Below, piece after piece: positions 12,045-12,921 of a stretch of DNA of 12,921 nucleotides. The stretch comes from Clostridia bacterium (GTDB lineage Bacteria; Bacillota; Clostridia; Oscillospirales; CAG-272): NCBI GenBank assembly GCA_017958845.1, contig JAGDBW010000200.1, positions 1 through 12,921 on the forward strand, in the 5' to 3' direction. The notes below the pieces were generated by a model, which saw only the letters and a list, made by a program, of their open reading frames with translations, was not told where the DNA came from and did not search any database. The position numbers and the translations under genes are program-made. Position 1 is the stretch's first letter. Every line of letters starts with the position of its first letter.

Positions 12045-12605
12045 TTACGTCCGGTCGCTGTGATCGCTGCGCTTTTCTTTTTTGTTTTGTTTTGGCGGCA
12101 TTGCAATGCCCTCGCGGCGAAAGAGACGACGCATGACGGGCCGTTCGCACAGGCGCTTGAAGCGGGTGAAGGCGTCGCGCTTGTCCCGGATGGGCGGCAC
12201 GACCACGACCAGACCGAAGCGCGCCCAGCGCGCGGCAAGCACGTCGGTGTAGATCTGGTCGCCGATGGCGGCGACGGAGCGCGGGGGGAGACCGAGGATC
12301 TCGGTCGCTTTTTTGAAGCTTTTTGGGAGGGGTTTGGACGCTCCGGCGATGATCGGGAAGTCAAAGTCGCGCGTGAAGCGGGCGATCCGGTCACTGTGGT
12401 TGTTGCTGACGACGGCGAGAGCGACGCCGCTCTGCCGCATATCCCGCAGCCACGAAAGGAGCGCGGGATCGGGATCGGGCTGCTCGTAGGGGGCCAGCGT
12501 GTTGTCGACGTCGAGCACCAGCGCGCGGATCCCGCGGCTGATCAGATAGTCGGGGGTCAGCTGACGGTAGGTGGGAAAGTAGCCGTCGGGAACAAGCTTG
12601 CACAT
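12045..12605 (-). CDS. yqeG: YqeG-family HAD phosphatase (subfamily IIIA)
   Basis: A 186-residue HAD phosphatase. Motif I is LVLDVDNTL with nucleophile D32 and acid/base D34, motif II VVSNN at 65-69, motif III K91 (SKPLPKSF) and motif IV GDQIYTD at 115-121. The N-terminal PDGYFPTYRQLTPDYL is the YqeG signature. The fold lacks a large cap, as expected for class III. The physiological substrate is not known to me for this protein. The last 20 residues (KQNKKEKRSDHSDRT and neighbours) are a lysine-rich tail encoded by an A-rich stretch and are outside the usual fold. ATG 12605 follows AAAGGATAG. First gene of the minus-strand operon with the endonuclease IV-like gene and pepP. Confidence 0.92.
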   Translation of the reverse strand: MCKLVPDGYFPTYRQLTPDYLISRGIRALVLDVDNTLAPYEQPDPDPALLSWLRDMRQSGVALAVVSNNHSDRIARFTRDFDFPIIAGASKPLPKSFKKATEILGLPPRSVAAIGDQIYTDVLAARWARFGLVVVVPPIRDKRDAFTRFKRLCERPVMRRLFRREGIAMPPKQNKKEKRSDHSDRT

Positions 12606-12628
12606 AGATCTATCCTTTGCTGTTTGTC

Positions 12629-12657
12629 GGGCAGGCGCGGGCGGGCGGCGTCTGCCC
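12629..12657 (-). other. Hairpin in the yqeG leader
   Basis: GGGCAG…CTGCCC flanks a further CGC/GCG pairing, giving about nine pairs interrupted by one mismatch, with a nine-base loop. It lies between the promoter and the ribosome binding site and has no T-run after it, so it is not a terminator. It may protect the 5' end of the mRNA. Confidence 0.5.
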
Positions 12658-12676
12658 TGTGTGATCGTACTTTTTT

Positions 12677-12705
12677 ATTGTATCACAGTTGCGGCGCCGG
12701 CGCAA
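12677..12705 (-). promoter_or_regulatory. Promoter for the yqeG operon (extended -10)
   Basis: On the minus strand, -10 TACAAT (12682-12677) preceded by TGA, an extended -10 element. The -35 is weak (TTGCGC, 12705-12700) at a 17-bp spacing. Start near 12670, giving a leader of about 65 bases. Confidence 0.75.
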
Positions 12706-12762
12706 GAGAAAGCCGGTCAAGAAACGGCGGGGTCAAAAAAAGATCGGATCGCACAGGCGCGG

Positions 12763-12798
12763 CAAAAAAGGAAAAAGAGCGGAGGGGATCCGCTCTTT
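12763..12798 (-). terminator. Intrinsic terminator of the M29 aminopeptidase gene
   Basis: On the minus strand, AAAGAGCGGA / TCCGCTCTTT, a perfect 10-bp stem with a TCCCC loop (12798-12774), followed by TTCC and TTTTTT. It is 17 bases after the aminopeptidase stop codon. Confidence 0.93.
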
Positions 12799-12814
12799 CT
12801 CCCGGTGGACGCGA

Positions 12815-12921
12815 TCAGAGTTGGACGGCCCATTCTCCGTTTTTGAAAATGGGGGTGGGCTGACCGTCTTTGTAGCCGGTGATGGTCATGTCCGGCGCGC
12901 CGATCATAAAGTCGACGTGGA
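12815..12921 (-). CDS. M29-family aminopeptidase (C-terminal end only)
   Basis: Only the last 34 full codons are inside the window; the gene continues past the right edge. The segment HVDFMIGAPDMTITGYK is the conserved C-terminal motif of M29 metallo-aminopeptidases (AmpS/PepS/aminopeptidase T), where the His and Asp are metal ligands. It is followed by the usual strand ending in IFKNGEWAVQL. These are cytosolic broad-specificity aminopeptidases of about 370-410 residues. The stop codon TGA is at 12817-12815 and a terminator follows closely. Confidence 0.85.
   Translation of the reverse strand, partial: HVDFMIGAPDMTITGYKDGQPTPIFKNGEWAVQL

Noticed and set aside
12120-12394. Upstream extension of the endonuclease IV-like frame with in-frame ATG codons
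   Set aside because: It is antisense-free but overlaps yqeG in another frame, is Ser/Arg/Pro-rich, and the family similarity begins only after the TTG at 11965, which has its own ribosome binding site.
1-12921. Search for CRISPR arrays, phage or transposon genes, toxin-antitoxin pairs, tRNA or rRNA genes, and defence clusters
   Set aside because: None seen. All recognisable genes are metabolic, translational, transport or conserved hypothetical families, so no new defence or mobile system is claimed.

Overview
The window is an ordinary chromosomal segment of a GC-rich Bacillota bacterium, most likely a Clostridia lineage. Three things point that way. The coding DNA is GC-rich while ribosome binding sites and parts of the intergenic DNA are A/T-rich. 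Promoters fit the sigma-A pattern (TTGACA/TATAAT-like with 17-bp spacers). Several families are typical of Clostridia: a pepP-efp-CD1247 cluster, a PaaK-plus-ACT pair, an NSL-type acyl carrier protein and a YqeG phosphatase. I see no rRNA, tRNA, CRISPR array, insertion sequence, prophage gene or attachment site.

Left part (1-4090, + strand): the last codons of a probable indolepyruvate:ferredoxin oxidoreductase beta subunit, then phenylacetate-CoA ligase (paaK), a tandem-ACT protein and a homocysteine S-methyltransferase-like protein whose pterin-binding domain is cut short. The ACT and methyltransferase genes overlap by four bases. A small P-loop kinase-like ATPase follows and ends at a strong terminator. 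The first three genes make sense together as oxidative degradation or reverse synthesis of aromatic amino acids through aryl-CoA. The methyltransferase may tie this to sulfur amino acids, but that is inference.

Middle part (4114-7583): a minus-strand pair (a 72-residue NfeD OB-fold protein overlapping an aldo/keto reductase) is divergent from a solo acyl carrier protein gene. Both promoters are clearly visible back to back, with a G-rich tract between them. A bidirectional terminator follows, then a divergent pair with only 27 bp between starts: a small Smr-like protein (minus) and a cation diffusion facilitator with Mn-type metal residues (plus).

Right part (7635-12921, all minus strand; read right to left in transcription order): the end of an M29 aminopeptidase with its terminator; a promoter driving yqeG, an endonuclease IV-like TIM-barrel gene and an Xaa-Pro aminopeptidase gene; a new promoter and a structured leader for efp and the zinc-ribbon gene of the CD1247 family; a terminator; and a D-2-hydroxyacid dehydrogenase.

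I did not find a clear undescribed multi-gene system. The observations most worth checking are the possible SD-sequestering switch in the efp leader, the decayed MetH-like protein fused into an aromatic amino acid operon, the endonuclease IV relative with one zinc ligand apparently replaced, and the Smr-like protein that lacks the usual glycine-rich motif.
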